Shown here: positions 38,616 to 47,009 of the stretch, in pieces
Layout of the letters: each line of letters begins with the position of its first letter
Numbering within the stretch: the stretch's first letter is position 1
Origin: Candidatus Albibeggiatoa sp. nov. NOAA
Lineage (GTDB): Bacteria; Pseudomonadota; Gammaproteobacteria; Beggiatoales; Beggiatoaceae
Assembly: GCA_025800385.1 (NCBI GenBank)
Contig: JAOXRS010000212.1
Coordinates: 1 to 64,000 of the forward strand
Reading direction: 5' to 3'
Length of the DNA stretch: 64,000 nt
Made by a program: the position numbers and the translations under genes
The notes under the pieces: generated by a model
Told to the model about the DNA's origin: nothing
Seen by the model: the letters and a program-made list of their open reading frames with translations, nothing else
The model's database searches: none

Positions 38616-39080
38616 ATGCAGATTGTAGACATTCTATCGCCAGAGCGTATTTTATGTCATGTACAAGCAACCAGTAAAAAGCGTGTTTTAGAATACTTTA
38701 GTAAGCTGCTTGCGACAGAAATGCATGACATCGGTAATCGGGAAATTTATGACAGTTTATTGACCCGTGAACGTTTAGGCAGTACCAGTATTGGACATGG
38801 TGTTGCGATTCCTCATGCCCGTGTCAGTGAGTGCAACGTCACTTTAGGTGCGTTTTTGCAACTCGAAACAGGGGTGGATTATGAAGCGATTGACCGCCAA
38901 CCTGTTGATTTGTTATTCGCTTTATTAGTACCTGAAGAGTGTACCCAAGAACATTTAGACTTATTAGCCACCTTAGCGGAAATGTTTGGCGATCCTGAAT
39001 TCCGTAAACAATTACGTGAAACTGAAGATTGCGATGAAAAATTCCATATTTTAACCCAGTGGCAGACATTGAATAACTAA
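38616..39080 (+). CDS. ptsN: Nitrogen PTS EIIA protein PtsN
   Basis: PtsN (EIIA-Ntr) is the end phospho-acceptor of the regulatory PTS chain PtsP-NPr-PtsN, which controls potassium, nitrogen and envelope responses. The 154-residue protein has the phospho-His in GVAIPHARV (His67) and the family segment PVDLLFALLVPEE. It is just after an intrinsic terminator and 33 bases before hprK. No ptsH-like (NPr) or rapZ gene is in this window. Confidence 0.95.
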   Translation: MQIVDILSPERILCHVQATSKKRVLEYFSKLLATEMHDIGNREIYDSLLTRERLGSTSIGHGVAIPHARVSECNVTLGAFLQLETGVDYEAIDRQPVDLLFALLVPEECTQEHLDLLATLAEMFGDPEFRKQLRETEDCDEKFHILTQWQTLNN

Positions 39081-39113
39081 CAGGTGTGCAACTATCACAA
39101 TTGAAGCATCAAC

Positions 39114-40058
39114 ATGTTACAACAAATCAGCGTTGACGAATTATACAAGAATTATGTAGACAGTCTTGCACTACACTGGGTTGCGGGACAATTAGGCGGT
39201 CGGCGACTGATTCATTTACAAAGTGATTACAAGCTCGCCAACATTGGTTATTTAAACCCCATCCATCCGCATCAAATCCAAATTGTCGGCATTTATGAGT
39301 TTGCCTATTTGGATGCTCTGAGCACAGAAGAACGCAAAAATACCTTAGACCGCTTATTTGAAAGTCAGAACTTGGCTTGTATGATTGTGGTCGACATGTC
39401 AGACATTCCGCAACATCTTACCGATTACGCTAATTTATTCAATATCCCGCTTTTCACCTCGCAAATTTCTGGCGAACACATTATTAATCACTTACATACA
39501 GCATTTGCCCGTATGGTCGCACCACGAGCAACGTTGCATGGTGTATTTATGGATGTGCTGGGTATGGGTGTATTGATTATGGGTGAAAGTGGCACGGGTA
39601 AAAGTGAGCTGGCATTGGAATTGGTCAGCCGTGGACATCGATTGATTGCTGATGATGCCCCCGAATTTTCCCGAATTGCCCCCCAAATTTTAAGTGGCAC
39701 ATCGCCATTTCCCGAAATGAATGCATTTTTAGAAGTACGGGGCTTAGGGATTTTAAACGTGCAGGCTTTATATGGTGATAGCGCGATTAAGAAGGATAAA
39801 TTTTTACGTTTGATTGTGCATTTACAACATATGAGTCCCGAACGGATGAAAACTGTTGACCGCTTACAAGGTGATTATCGAATGCGCAATGTGTTGGAAG
39901 TCAATATTCCTGAGATATTCTTACCTGTTGCACCGGGGCGTAATTTGGCGGTATTGTTGGAAACTGCGGTAAGAAATCATAGTCTTAAAATCAATGGTTA
40001 TAACGCAGCGGATGATTTTTGTACAAGGCAGCATGGTTTGATGGATATGGATGATTGA
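39114..40058 (+). CDS. hprK: HPr kinase/phosphorylase
   Basis: HprK adds or removes phosphate on the regulatory Ser of HPr-like proteins. The P-loop GESGTGKS is at about 157-164, the capping acidic motif follows in LIADDAPEF, and the family signature LEVRGLGILNVQALYG lies at about 206-221. At 314 residues it is typical. In proteobacteria HprK is found with a partial, regulatory PTS. The gene is the last of the conserved cluster; the MoxR/LRR locus begins 125 bases later. Confidence 0.94.
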   Translation: MLQQISVDELYKNYVDSLALHWVAGQLGGRRLIHLQSDYKLANIGYLNPIHPHQIQIVGIYEFAYLDALSTEERKNTLDRLFESQNLACMIVVDMSDIPQHLTDYANLFNIPLFTSQISGEHIINHLHTAFARMVAPRATLHGVFMDVLGMGVLIMGESGTGKSELALELVSRGHRLIADDAPEFSRIAPQILSGTSPFPEMNAFLEVRGLGILNVQALYGDSAIKKDKFLRLIVHLQHMSPERMKTVDRLQGDYRMRNVLEVNIPEIFLPVAPGRNLAVLLETAVRNHSLKINGYNAADDFCTRQHGLMDMDD

Positions 40059-40182
40059 TTAGCAAAGGTAAATTATAACGCTATTTATTTAGTATAATGC
40101 AGCAAATAATTTTCATGTTTGGTCAGATAATTTAATAATAATTGGTAGTAAAAAAAGTGTAAAATATGTTTTGCAAGGAGCA

Positions 40183-41250
40183 ATGTCTACCATAGGGCTG
40201 CAAAAACATATGTCTGATGGAAACACCGTTATTAACAATATCACGAATAACATTATTCAAGGTAATGTATCTAATTCTAATATTAATACAGGAGATAATG
40301 TTAACCAAAGTGCTGAATCAAATGTCCCTACCGCTGTCCAAGAAGCACATGCCCAACCTCGTCACTCCGCTGACACATCAGAAGAAGACTTATTAAAAAA
40401 ATCCTTATTATTAGCAAGATTGGATAGAAAAGATCATTTTAAGCAATTTGATAAAGCCTTCGAAAGTTACAAATCAACAGAATACCGAAAAGATGCGGCC
40501 ACCAAAAGCAATACTTGTTTTTATCAAAAGCCATTAGTGTTTATTTTACATGGTGATGAATCTGCTCAGTTAGATATGATTGCAAGGCGTATCCGCTTTT
40601 ATGATGTGCGTCGTCTGGTTAATGATGAAAATCTTAGAACCCTATGTGAAATTCCCAAAGATGTTGAAATTAAATATTATCCTTTGCATTTCGGTCGTTT
40701 TTTCTATGATAGTGAAAATTTAACTGAAGAATTAAGTAATGTTGTACTGTTCAATGCAGCCAAATCCATAGGCGATGTGACAAAACAATTGGCACGTGAA
40801 AAAACGCCGATACTGATTGAATTGAATATTAGTGCTGAACATTTAGAAAGCATCAACTCACAGCAGCGTGAATCCGCTATTTTAGAATTTATAAATTACT
40901 GGGCGAATTTAGAAAAAGTAAAACAAACCAGCCCACTTTTTATTATTTTAACCTTTAAGTATCAAGCTAATAGTTTCTTCTTTATTGAACCTGCCTCCAA
41001 CAAAGTCATTCGTAACACACTGAATCAAATTGAAAATAATTGCACATTGAATAATGTGATTGTGTTACCCAAATTTGATAAATTAACAAAACTTGAAGTG
41101 GCTGAGTGGATAAAGGATTATTTTTCAGTTTGTCAAATTAATCATATGGTTAATGATGATATGATGGAGAAAGCTTTTAAGTTTTCTAAATCACTAACCA
41201 TGAAGCAAGCTGTCGCTAAATTTGAGCAATTATTGGCAGAACATTGTTAA
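40183..41250 (+). CDS. Putative inactive-STAND (iSTAND-like) protein
   Basis: An unnamed protein of about 355 residues. The N-terminus has an Asn-rich beta stretch ending NSNINTGDNV, a phrase often seen in bacterial conflict proteins. From about residue 105 a NACHT/STAND-like region begins, but the strand KPLVFILHGDES has no Gly-Lys-Thr Walker A, and the later strand PLFIILTF lacks the Walker B acid pair, so ATP binding is doubtful. This fits what the literature on NTP-dependent conflict systems calls iSTAND; the assignment is from memory. An AAGGAG only two bases before the ATG at 40183 makes the start uncertain: 40210 is an alternative. It precedes the MoxR gene by 25 bases and is probably co-transcribed. 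Confidence 0.65.
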   Translation: MSTIGLQKHMSDGNTVINNITNNIIQGNVSNSNINTGDNVNQSAESNVPTAVQEAHAQPRHSADTSEEDLLKKSLLLARLDRKDHFKQFDKAFESYKSTEYRKDAATKSNTCFYQKPLVFILHGDESAQLDMIARRIRFYDVRRLVNDENLRTLCEIPKDVEIKYYPLHFGRFFYDSENLTEELSNVVLFNAAKSIGDVTKQLAREKTPILIELNISAEHLESINSQQRESAILEFINYWANLEKVKQTSPLFIILTFKYQANSFFFIEPASNKVIRNTLNQIENNCTLNNVIVLPKFDKLTKLEVAEWIKDYFSVCQINHMVNDDMMEKAFKFSKSLTMKQAVAKFEQLLAEHC

Positions 41251-41275
41251 ATAGCATTTTTAGTAGGAATGATTT

Positions 41276-42130
41276 ATGAGTCAATTTTATACAGATAAGC
41301 CTTTAGCAAAGCCAGATCAGCCTGAAGCCTATAAGCCTGCTGATGGTTTGGTTGATGCGGCCAATGTTGCGTTGATGTTGGGACAGCCTTTATTGTTGAC
41401 AGGTGAAGCGGGGACAGGAAAAACCCAATTTGCTTATTATTTAGCCCATGAATTAAATCAATCAGAGCCTTTACGTTTTAATACTAAATCAACCAGTACC
41501 GCCCAAGAGCTATTTTATGAGTTCGATGTGTTGAAACGTTATCATGATTTGCAATCGGGTGAAGCATTAGAAAAAGAACAATATGTTAAATATCAAGCGT
41601 TAGGCAAAGCGATTAAAGAGGCAGATTGTTTAGACAAGCGTCAAGTGGTTTTGGTGGATGAGGTTGATAAAGCCCCGCGTGATTTTCCAAATAATATTTT
41701 AAATGAGATAGAAAACTGGTGTTTTGAGGTATTGGAAACAGGGAAATTGTTTTCAATTCAAGATCAGGAAAAGCAGCCGATTTTGGTGTTAACCAGTAAT
41801 TCAGAAAAGCATTTGCCTGACGCATTTTTACGTCGTTGTGCTTATTATCACATTCCATTTCCTGAAAAAGATAAATTACGCGAAATTGTGAAAGCGCGTT
41901 TACCCAACTTTCCAGAGGATAAAAATTTAGATGAGCAATTAGATTTGTTTTTTACATTGCGTGATGAGGGCAGTTTACGTAAAAAGCCTGCAACCGCTGA
42001 GTTATTGAGTTGGTTGGTTTTATTGCAAAATACCCCAAATGCGTTATTAAAAGGTAATGAGTGGTATTTGAGTGCTTTGGTGAAAAATCGGGAAGATTTG
42101 GAAGTGGCTAGGGATTTATTGCCTGCGTGA
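41276..42130 (+). CDS. MoxR-type AAA+ ATPase
   Basis: A 284-residue MoxR-clade AAA+ ATPase. Walker A GEAGTGKT (43-50), Walker B VVLVDEVDKAPRDFPN (about 124-139), sensor 1 at LVLTSNSEKHLPDAFLRR (about 170-187, including the Arg finger pair) and a C-terminal helical lid with TAELLSWL. MoxR ATPases act as chaperones, generally paired with vWA-domain proteins. Here the partner is the CoxE/vWA-like LRR protein 700 bases downstream, and iSTAND lies 25 bases upstream. The protein is shorter than stand-alone MoxR (about 320) but complete. Confidence 0.88.
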   Translation: MSQFYTDKPLAKPDQPEAYKPADGLVDAANVALMLGQPLLLTGEAGTGKTQFAYYLAHELNQSEPLRFNTKSTSTAQELFYEFDVLKRYHDLQSGEALEKEQYVKYQALGKAIKEADCLDKRQVVLVDEVDKAPRDFPNNILNEIENWCFEVLETGKLFSIQDQEKQPILVLTSNSEKHLPDAFLRRCAYYHIPFPEKDKLREIVKARLPNFPEDKNLDEQLDLFFTLRDEGSLRKKPATAELLSWLVLLQNTPNALLKGNEWYLSALVKNREDLEVARDLLPA

Positions 42131-42183
42131 TTATTGACGTTGCTATACTTGGTATGAGGTTTTTATAAGTTTAGAAGGAATAA

Positions 42184-42450
42184 ATGATGAACACAGCAGA
42201 GTTAAAGCAAGCTTGTTTTGCAAAGTTAGAGCAAATGCCTGAGCATAAATTACAAGAAGCTTTGAATTTCCTGTCTCAGCAACTTGAACAAGATGTAGTA
42301 CCTACTCAAACAGCGGCTAATGATGAAATAATGGATTGGCAGACCAAACTTAAAGAAGCACAACAGCTTTTAAAACAATATATTCCTCAAGATAGAGATT
42401 TAGTTGCAGAGCTTATCGCAGAGAGAAGACAGGCAGCAGAAAATGAATAA
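42184..42450 (+). CDS. VapB-like antitoxin
   Basis: An 88-residue helical protein. The N-terminal half (LEQMPEHKLQEALNFLSQQL) resembles the DUF2281-type dimerisation module, and the charged C-terminal helix DRDLVAELIAERRQAAENE is the usual toxin-clasping tail. It overlaps the PIN gene by eight bases (ATGAATAA), as is standard for toxin-antitoxin pairs. GAAGGA is at the right distance before the ATG. Identification rests mainly on the PIN neighbour. Confidence 0.75.
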   Translation: MMNTAELKQACFAKLEQMPEHKLQEALNFLSQQLEQDVVPTQTAANDEIMDWQTKLKEAQQLLKQYIPQDRDLVAELIAERRQAAENE

Positions 42451-42826
42451 GATTATGTTAGATGCTTCTGCATTGTTGGCAGTCTTGCATGATGAAACAG
42501 GAAAAGAGCAGGTCATTCAACAAATGTCCAATGCTGCAATCTGCTCTGTAAATTATGCTGAAGTTGTAACCAAGCTCGCTAATTCAGGTATGCCTAAGGA
42601 AATTATCCAAGCATCACTACATTTTTTTCCTATTGATATTGTTAATTTTGATATCGAAATGGCAATATTAGCGGGTGAAATGATAAAAGAAACACGTTCT
42701 TTAGGTTTATCTTTAGGTGATAGGGCATGTCTGGCTGCAGGAAAAATTCTAAATTTACCCATTCTAACTGCAGACAAAGTATGGCTTAAAGTTGAGCTAG
42801 ATATTGATATTTATTGCATTCGCTAA
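42443..42826 (+). CDS. PIN-domain ribonuclease toxin (VapC-like)
   Basis: A 127-residue PIN-domain protein, probably a toxin that cleaves RNA until held by its antitoxin. Acidic residues fit the four-acid site: Asp7 (MLDASALL), Glu40 (NYAEVVTKL), Asp93 (SLGDRACLA) and Asp111 (ILTADKVW). I choose the ATG at 42443, overlapping the antitoxin stop, since this gives the usual start just before the first strand. The pair lies between MoxR and the vWA-LRR gene, which starts only four bases after its stop. Confidence 0.85.
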   Translation: MNKIMLDASALLAVLHDETGKEQVIQQMSNAAICSVNYAEVVTKLANSGMPKEIIQASLHFFPIDIVNFDIEMAILAGEMIKETRSLGLSLGDRACLAAGKILNLPILTADKVWLKVELDIDIYCIR

Positions 42827-42829
42827 AAC

Positions 42830-45800
42830 ATGACTCCAAATCTCCTCACAGAACAATTACTTTCATTTCTCACTGGTTTACGGCAGGAAGGCTACATCAT
42901 TGGTGTAGGGCAACTGGTGGCTGTAGAACATTTGATTTTTGCATTAGCAGAGCGTGGGGAATTACCAGAAAATCCTCGAGATTTAAAAACTTATATTGCG
43001 CCGCTTATTTGTCAATCGCCTGAAGAGCAAGTGGATTTTTATCAGCGTTTTGAGTATTTTGTTTTACCTGCCGCAGAAACTCAAGCCCATTTAAGTGAAC
43101 ATACGGAGCAAGTCATTGAAAAATTCCAATGGCGAAATATGCTTTGGAAAAATAGTTTTTGGCTGATTTTGATTGTATTGTTGCTCGTTGTTGGAAATGT
43201 ATATAAACAAGAGATTTTGGATTTTTTTTCATCTCAGCAACAAACTGAGCAAGTTGATAGCCCACAACAACCTGCACAACCTCAGACTATTCAAGAACCC
43301 GTTATACCTCAAGACCCTGTTCAACAAGCAAAACCTGATGAGCCAAAGCCTGATCTAAATAAAAACAAGGATGAATCCCACTCAACGACAATACCCAGTT
43401 GGGTTTATTTTGTGGTTGGATTGTTGCCATTGCTGTGGTGGTTGTGGCGACGGAATCAACAGGCATTTTTGAGACGGCAATTACCGACTTCTCCACCAGA
43501 TATTAAGCAGTTATTTGTGCAACATATTAAGGCTGATTTGTTTTCTACAGTGAAGTTAGCCCGTTCATCGCAGCAGTTACGCAAGCATATTGATGTACCG
43601 TCAACACGTTTGGATATGGATGCGAGTTTACAAGCGACTTTGAATAATTCAGGCTTTTTTGTACCGATTTATACCACGCGCAAGCAATCGCCAGAGTATT
43701 TAATTTTAGTGGATAGGGCGACGTTTAAAGATCATCACAGTTTGTTGGTGGATGAATTGTTAGATCATTTGCATGAAGAGGGTGTGTATTTTAAGCGGTT
43801 TTATTTTGATACTGATCCGCGTCGTTGTTATGCCGAAAATGATGGTCAGCCGCTGTCGTTGCAGATTTTGGCTTCGCGTTATCCTGAGCACCGCTTGCTG
43901 ATGTTTTCTGATGCGCAGGGATTGATTGAGCCGTTGACGGGGCAGTTGGCGAATTGGGTCAGACAGTTGTTTGATTGGGAGCAGCGCAGTGTGTTGATGT
44001 TTTCGTCTGAGGCGCATTTGCAGAATCGGCAGCAGTTGTTGCAGGGTGTGGATTTTATGGTTGTACCCGCGAGTGCGCAGGGTTTGGCGGCGTTGGCGGC
44101 ACAATGGCAAGCTGAACCTATATCGTTGCAAGCGGCGGAATTGCAGCGTTATCCACGTTATTTGTTGATGCGGCCACGTCGGGTATTGGAGCGGCATCCG
44201 TTGGATAAGGATGAGTTGGCGCAGTTGATGGCGCAGTTAAAGCAATATTTGGATGAGGATGGTTTGTTGTGGTTGGCGGCGTGTGCGATTTATCCAGAGG
44301 TGAAGTGGCAGTTGACGGTGTATTTGGGGCAGCAGTTGGATGTATTGAGTGCGGAGCGTTTGGGGCAGTTGGCTAAGTTGCCGTGGTTGCGTTATGGGTA
44401 TATGCCTGATTGGTTGCGGCAGGCTTTGATTGCGCATTTGTCCAAGCAGCAGGATCAGCAGATACGCGAGGTATTAGCGACGTTGTTGACGCAGGCGATC
44501 GATCAGTCTGAGTTTGATTTTAAGGTGGCGTTGCCAAAAGGGACAGTGGCGACAGTGCAGTGGATGTTAAAGCGTTGGGTTAAGCAGGTTGATAGTTTGG
44601 ATGGCTTGCGAGATACGGTGTTTGTGTCGTTTATGCAGAATAAGTTGAGTGTGCGTTTGCCGAGAGTTTGGCAGCGGTTTATGAAGGTGAAGCGGAGTTA
44701 TCGCGTGTATGCTGCAGCGGCGAGTGTTGTTTTGGGTATTTGGTTGGGATTTAGTTTTTTACAGTCTTCAGGTATTAATCAGGCAGATTTGAATGCGTTG
44801 CGGCAATTAGAGCAGGAGATAGGGATAAAGTTAGAGCAAGTTGATTTGGAAGCAATAAGCAGTACGGACTCAGATATAAGAAAAAATGGTTATGCCATGG
44901 GTGAAAACAATCGTGTCATTATTGGCTTGAATTTAGATGATTCAAAATTGTCTGCGATTTCTGACAATATTATTTCGTTGAAAAAACTACAGAAATTGTC
45001 ATTAATTGGTACAAAAATTGAAAAAATACCAGATTCCTTAACACAACTGCAAAATTTGAATTATTTAGATTTAAGTTCTACCCAGATAACTCAGCTGCCA
45101 GCACCATTATTGGAATTGAAGAATTTGCAAAGATTAAACCTTGATTCAAATAAAATTACTCAATTACCCAAAGAAATATTGAATTTAAATTTAGAAATAT
45201 TATGGGAAACTGGATATATTCGAAAAGGCATTGCTGTAGGAGATAACCCTTTAACCTCGCCTCCGCCTGAAATCATCCAACAAGGACAAGAAGCAATTCG
45301 TCAATATTTTGGCGTTGACGCTTCCAATAATAAAGCTAAGCAAAACACTGCTGACTTACAAATTATCAAACAATTAGAGCAAGAAATCGGGCAAAAACTC
45401 GCACAAGTTAAGATCGATGAAGTAGATATTGATTTTATTAATAGAGAAAATGGCTATGCTGTAGATCAAAATAACAACGTAATTGGTTTGAGTTTAAGCC
45501 AGTTAAAGTTGGCTCAGATTCCAAATGCTGTACTTCTACTAAAAAACTTACAAAAACTTTCAATCATTGGTAACGACATTGAAATATTGCCAACCTCATT
45601 TGGGCAATTGCAAAATTTGACCTATTTAGATTTGAGCTTTAATCAGCTTAAAAAACTGCCCGCATCATTTGGACAATTACAAAACTTAAGCTCTTTATTT
45701 TTAAATAAAAACCCATTGCAAGCACTGCCTACATCATTTAAACAACTACAAAGTTTAAACACATTAGGATTAGCTTATACCCAACTCAAAGCATTGCCAA

Positions 45801-46948
45801 CTTGGTTTGGACAACTGCAAAATTTGACTTCTTTAGATTTTGGAGGAAATCCAATTCAAGAGCTACCAGAATCATTTGCACAACTACAAAATTTAACAGA
45901 ATTAGCCTTAAATGATAACCAACTAAAAGAGCTGCCAGCATCGTTTGGGCAATTGAAAAACTTGACCACATTAATGTTGGTTGATACCCAATTAACAACG
46001 TTGCCAGCATCATTTGCACAATTACAAAATTTAAAGATATTGGGATTAGGTAATAACCCACTCCAAGAGTTACCAGAATCGCTTGGACAACTACAAAATT
46101 TAAATAGTTTAGATTTAAGCAATATCCAGCTAAAAGTACTGCCAGATTGGCTAGGACAGCTTCAAAACTTAACTGAATTATCTGTAACTGGAATGCCTCT
46201 CCAAGCACTACCAGCATGGTTGTTACAATTACAAAAATTGGAAGAATTAAGATTAGATAATACCCAACTAACAACATTGCCAACATGGTTTGGGAAGCTA
46301 CAAAGCTTGACGACACTAGATTTGAGTGAAAATGCGCTGCAAACATTACCTACAGAATTCAGCCAATTACAAAAATTAGATGTACTCTTACTAAATGACA
46401 ACCAACTCCAAACACTACCAGAATCTTTTGGGCAATTACAACGTTTAAGGGAATTATATTTAAATAATAACCGACTCCAAAAACTACCAACCTCGTTTGG
46501 GCAACTGCAAAGCTTGCGTTCTTTAAATTTAAGTAATACCCAGCTGAAACAATTGCCAGCACCACTTAAACAACTGCAAAATCTAGGCATTTTATATTTA
46601 ATGAATAACCAGTTAAAAGAGCTGCCTGTGTGGCTTGGGCAACTACAAAAATTAAATAAGTTAGTACTAGATCATAATCAATTAACAGAACTGCCAGCAT
46701 GGGTGTGGGAATTAGACTTTTTAAAAGATTTACGCCTCTCTTCAAATAAAATTACTGTATTACCCAAAGAAATATTAAATTTAAATGTAGAAATTAAATG
46801 GGATAATCCAAGCTCAAGCTATGCTCGTAACAAAGGAATTTATGTCAAAGATAACCCTTTAACCTCACCTCCGCCTGAAGTCATCCAACAAGGACAAGAA
46901 GCGATTCGTGATTATTTTGCAGAAGCAAAGCAAGATTTAAAAAAATAG
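42830..46948 (+). CDS. CoxE/vWA-like membrane protein with two LRR cassettes
   Basis: A 1372-residue protein. Order: CoxE-like helical domain (about 1-95, LRQEGYIIGVGQ, ERGELPENPRDLKTY); transmembrane helix (about 104-125); Pro/Gln-rich linker; second helix (about 190-206); a vWA-like domain (about 285-435) whose first strand is YLILVDRATF, without the MIDAS DxSxS; a helical region (about 455-610); third helix (about 622-645); LRR cassette 1 (about 654-833) and the much longer cassette 2 (about 843-1367) with about 18 repeats of the LPxxFxxLQNLxxLxL kind. Both cassettes start with LEQEIG and end with NPLTSPPPE. CoxE/vWA proteins work with MoxR ATPases, so the three genes probably act together. 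In related loci the C-terminus is often a formylglycine-enzyme-like domain; LRR would be a replacement for ligand recognition (inference). Confidence 0.82.
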   Translation: MTPNLLTEQLLSFLTGLRQEGYIIGVGQLVAVEHLIFALAERGELPENPRDLKTYIAPLICQSPEEQVDFYQRFEYFVLPAAETQAHLSEHTEQVIEKFQWRNMLWKNSFWLILIVLLLVVGNVYKQEILDFFSSQQQTEQVDSPQQPAQPQTIQEPVIPQDPVQQAKPDEPKPDLNKNKDESHSTTIPSWVYFVVGLLPLLWWLWRRNQQAFLRRQLPTSPPDIKQLFVQHIKADLFSTVKLARSSQQLRKHIDVPSTRLDMDASLQATLNNSGFFVPIYTTRKQSPEYLILVDRATFKDHHSLLVDELLDHLHEEGVYFKRFYFDTDPRRCYAENDGQPLSLQILASRYPEHRLLMFSDAQGLIEPLTGQLANWVRQLFDWEQRSVLMFSSEAHLQNRQQLLQGVDFMVVPASAQGLAALAAQWQAEPISLQAAELQRYPRYLLMRPRRVLERHPLDKDELAQLMAQLKQYLDEDGLLWLAACAIYPEVKWQLTVYLGQQLDVLSAERLGQLAKLPWLRYGYMPDWLRQALIAHLSKQQDQQIREVLATLLTQAIDQSEFDFKVALPKGTVATVQWMLKRWVKQVDSLDGLRDTVFVSFMQNKLSVRLPRVWQRFMKVKRSYRVYAAAASVVLGIWLGFSFLQSSGINQADLNALRQLEQEIGIKLEQVDLEAISSTDSDIRKNGYAMGENNRVIIGLNLDDSKLSAISDNIISLKKLQKLSLIGTKIEKIPDSLTQLQNLNYLDLSSTQITQLPAPLLELKNLQRLNLDSNKITQLPKEILNLNLEILWETGYIRKGIAVGDNPLTSPPPEIIQQGQEAIRQYFGVDASNNKAKQNTADLQIIKQLEQEIGQKLAQVKIDEVDIDFINRENGYAVDQNNNVIGLSLSQLKLAQIPNAVLLLKNLQKLSIIGNDIEILPTSFGQLQNLTYLDLSFNQLKKLPASFGQLQNLSSLFLNKNPLQALPTSFKQLQSLNTLGLAYTQLKALPTWFGQLQNLTSLDFGGNPIQELPESFAQLQNLTELALNDNQLKELPASFGQLKNLTTLMLVDTQLTTLPASFAQLQNLKILGLGNNPLQELPESLGQLQNLNSLDLSNIQLKVLPDWLGQLQNLTELSVTGMPLQALPAWLLQLQKLEELRLDNTQLTTLPTWFGKLQSLTTLDLSENALQTLPTEFSQLQKLDVLLLNDNQLQTLPESFGQLQRLRELYLNNNRLQKLPTSFGQLQSLRSLNLSNTQLKQLPAPLKQLQNLGILYLMNNQLKELPVWLGQLQKLNKLVLDHNQLTELPAWVWELDFLKDLRLSSNKITVLPKEILNLNVEIKWDNPSSSYARNKGIYVKDNPLTSPPPEVIQQGQEAIRDYFAEAKQDLKK
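45242..45300 (+). repeat. LRR cap repeat, copy 1
   Basis: A 59-base segment coding for the end of the first LRR cassette (DNPLTSPPPEIIQQGQ). It is 56 of 59 identical to copy 2 at 46850-46908, with three silent or conservative differences. The copies mark an internal duplication in the vWA-LRR gene. Confidence 0.92.
46850..46908 (+). repeat. LRR cap repeat, copy 2
   Basis: Second copy, ending the expanded LRR cassette shortly before the stop codon. The high DNA identity to copy 1, in contrast to the diverged LRRs between them, suggests recent duplication or gene conversion. Confidence 0.92.
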
Positions 46949-47009
46949 TCTACGCTGCCACTCTTAGCTACAATGAAGTTTTTAGAATAAATTTCAAAGG
47001 AGTGTCATC

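Noticed and set aside
40183..41250. Active NACHT/STAND ATPase
   Set aside because: The first core strand has HGDES instead of a Gly-Lys-Thr/Ser P-loop and no Walker B acids are visible, so I describe it as inactive.
41220..41276. Sigma-54 promoter before the MoxR gene (TGGCAGAACATTGTT)
   Set aside because: The -12 GC is missing at the required distance from the -24 GG; rpoN nearby does not make it a promoter.
45786..46346. Minus-strand frame of 186 codons opposite the LRR repeats
   Set aside because: A mirror of the periodic LRR coding; its hydrophobic repeats follow the sense-strand repeat period and it has no start signal.
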